The notes under the pieces are model-generated. The model saw nothing but the letters and a program-made list of their open reading frames with translations. It was not told where the DNA came from and did no database searches. Position numbers and translations under genes: made by a program. From Schizochytrium sp. TIO01 (Eukaryota; Sar; Bigyra; Thraustochytrida; Thraustochytriidae), in contig SMSO01000032.1 of the NCBI GenBank assembly GCA_004764695.1, forward strand, positions 5,269,483 through 5,333,482: a DNA stretch of 64,000 bases. Direction: 5' to 3'. The stretch's first letter is position 1; each line of letters begins with the position of its first letter. Below, piece after piece: positions 62,753-64,000 of the stretch.

Positions 62753-63573
62753 GGCACACCGCCTCGCTTCTGCCAGATCTATGTAAGCGCTGGGTGTTCC
62801 TGATTTCGAGTTTGATGACAGCGTGGTTCTTTGGAAAAGATCAAAATGCTGAAGATGGGACGCAATCTCCAACCTATGGGTTGCTTACATCTAAATACAA
62901 GGGGACTAATTGAGGATTGCGCAGAAGACGAGGCCAATTGTAACTTTGGCCATATAAAGAGAGAATACCCTGCTAAAGACATGTTTTCCCGCTTTGCAAG
63001 TGATTCTACACAAAAGATATGATTTATGGTAGTACATCGTTGTAGGTATGTCTTACTTTGTTTTTCCCAAAAGAAAGTTCGGGTTTTACCGCTTTTCGTA
63101 TCTTGTAAAACCTATTTAGGCTCAAACTAACACTTTTTTTTAATTTCAAAAGGAAACAAAGTTCTATCCAATGTAGAGCAGGAACATGTGGCAAAACATT
63201 TAACAGCAAATGCGAATATATAGGTTGATGTGTCTACCTCCCACAGACTTAGGAATTGTAGACCAATTCAAATAGAAAGTGTTTTGTATGAGAACGAAAT
63301 AATATTGAAGAAATTAAAAAGAAAGGAACTTTGGAAGATGGACAAATGCGCTAACCAAAACAGAAGGTTTGCGAGTACCAATCTCGAGCTTACATGGTGG
63401 ACAGGAATAGAATCTAAGGAGATGCGAGAATAAAAACGTGTGCTCGCACAGTACCTGGAAAGGCTTGAATTGCCTCAATTGCAATAGCGACAGGGTGTGG
63501 CTGACAAGGGAAAGAACCTGAGTCGAAGTAACGTAGCCGTACGAGATTGCCTGTAACAGGGCACAATACCGAT
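62753..63573. other. Intergenic, 0.8 kb
   Basis: 5' flank of the CLC gene and 3' flank of the last gene. No protein recognised. Confidence 0.6.
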
Positions 63574-64000
63574 TTAAGCCATATCTGAGCTTGAGTCAGA
63601 AACAGCTACAATATGATGCTTGGAACTTGTGGATGCCAGCTGTCGGAAACGGTTGCGACGTTGCTGAGTAAGTGCAACTTGGTCTGCGCGGATGACCTCC
63701 ATTTGCTCTTCGAGAAATTTAGCGCTGACAATGCCCTGGGTAGCAAGCTCAGTAATGTAATGGCGCTGATACTCAATGATAGCATTTGCCACCTTGATGA
63801 CGTGTACTTGCTTAACAACCTCGATATCTGACTTCTTGGCGAGTGCCAGGAGCTTTTCTGCGCGTTTACGTAAAAGACGCGACTCTTTAATCACAAAGGC
63901 CTCCTCAGCTGTGTCGATACTCACATCGTCACCAACATACTCGGCTAGTTTTGCTTCTGCATGGATGTGTGCCTCAATAAAACATGTTGCCATGTATACC
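63574..64000 (-). CDS. C-terminal part of a gene running off the window, possibly a Na+/H+ exchanger tail
   Basis: An open frame of 141 codons continues to the window edge without needing a start; the Met near 63993 is probably internal. It is largely helical: TAEEAFVIKESRLLRKRAEKLLALAK, then ANAIIEYQRHYITELATQGIVSA and KFLEEQMEVIRADQVALTQQRR, ending with a Ser-rich tail (SDSSSDMA). The HYxxxLxxxGxVxxxxLEExxxxIxxD pattern resembles the first cytosolic helices after the membrane domain of CPA1/SOS1-type Na+/H+ exchangers, but no membrane helix lies in this part. This is a weak assignment; any coiled-coil protein tail is possible. Confidence 0.6.
   Translation of the reverse strand, partial: VYMATCFIEAHIHAEAKLAEYVGDDVSIDTAEEAFVIKESRLLRKRAEKLLALAKKSDIEVVKQVHVIKVANAIIEYQRHYITELATQGIVSAKFLEEQMEVIRADQVALTQQRRNRFRQLASTSSKHHIVAVSDSSSDMA

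Overview
The window is nuclear DNA of a eukaryote. Its genes encode a prenylated type I DnaJ, a ubiquitin E1, the Paf1-complex subunit RTF1, Golgi tethering subunit COG8, mismatch-repair PMS2, a mitochondrial glycine carrier, a plant-type vacuolar sorting receptor, an LMBD1-like protein and a GARP-type Myb factor. Genes lie singly on both strands and nearly all are single open frames. The one convincing multi-exon gene (39038-40315) uses short GT...AG introns. The mixture of animal-like and plant-like families, scarce introns, and a CrtZ-type carotene hydroxylase without a plastid transit peptide fits a heterotrophic stramenopile. A thraustochytrid (Labyrinthulomycetes) is my best guess; an intron-poor alga is the main alternative. 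This is inference only: no rRNA, organellar or other diagnostic marker is present. Protein starts are set at the first plausible in-frame ATG.

Layout: 1-328 end of a DnaJ gene; 2149-3915 FAD monooxygenase; 5627-6859 kinase-like phosphotransferase; 7091-10351 UBA1. A gene-poor 7.5 kb follows (10.35-17.8 kb) with simple repeats only. Next come a small Cys-rich ORF (17824-18009), a GARP factor, a vacuolar sorting receptor, a sterol-glucosyltransferase-like enzyme and an aspartyl/asparaginyl-hydroxylase-domain protein. 28.1-30.1 kb holds a possible tiny spliced ORF. The glycine carrier SLC25A38 is at 30.1-31.1 kb, then 2.8 kb of gene-poor DNA with small Cys-rich ORFs. From 33.9 kb the window is gene-dense: IQ-repeat protein, RTF1, LRR protein, two tandem hydroxymethylbilane synthases, an RRM/NOL8-like protein, an unrecognised 528-residue protein, an LMBD1-like protein, a CrtZ-type hydroxylase, COG8, PMS2, a CLC-family transporter and the 3' end of one more gene.

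Most neighbours have unrelated housekeeping jobs, as expected of a eukaryotic chromosome. The one functional thread is tetrapyrrole metabolism: the glycine carrier feeding haem synthesis, two HMBS paralogues that both carry an unusual N-terminal hydrophobic segment, and an LMBD1-like protein of the lysosomal cobalamin type. I found no virus, transposon, CRISPR array, tRNA or rRNA, and no multi-gene system I would call new. The best leads are the duplicated anchored HMBS genes, the small Cys-rich ORFs, the tiny spliced ORF and the CxxCxGxG-bearing FAD monooxygenase.
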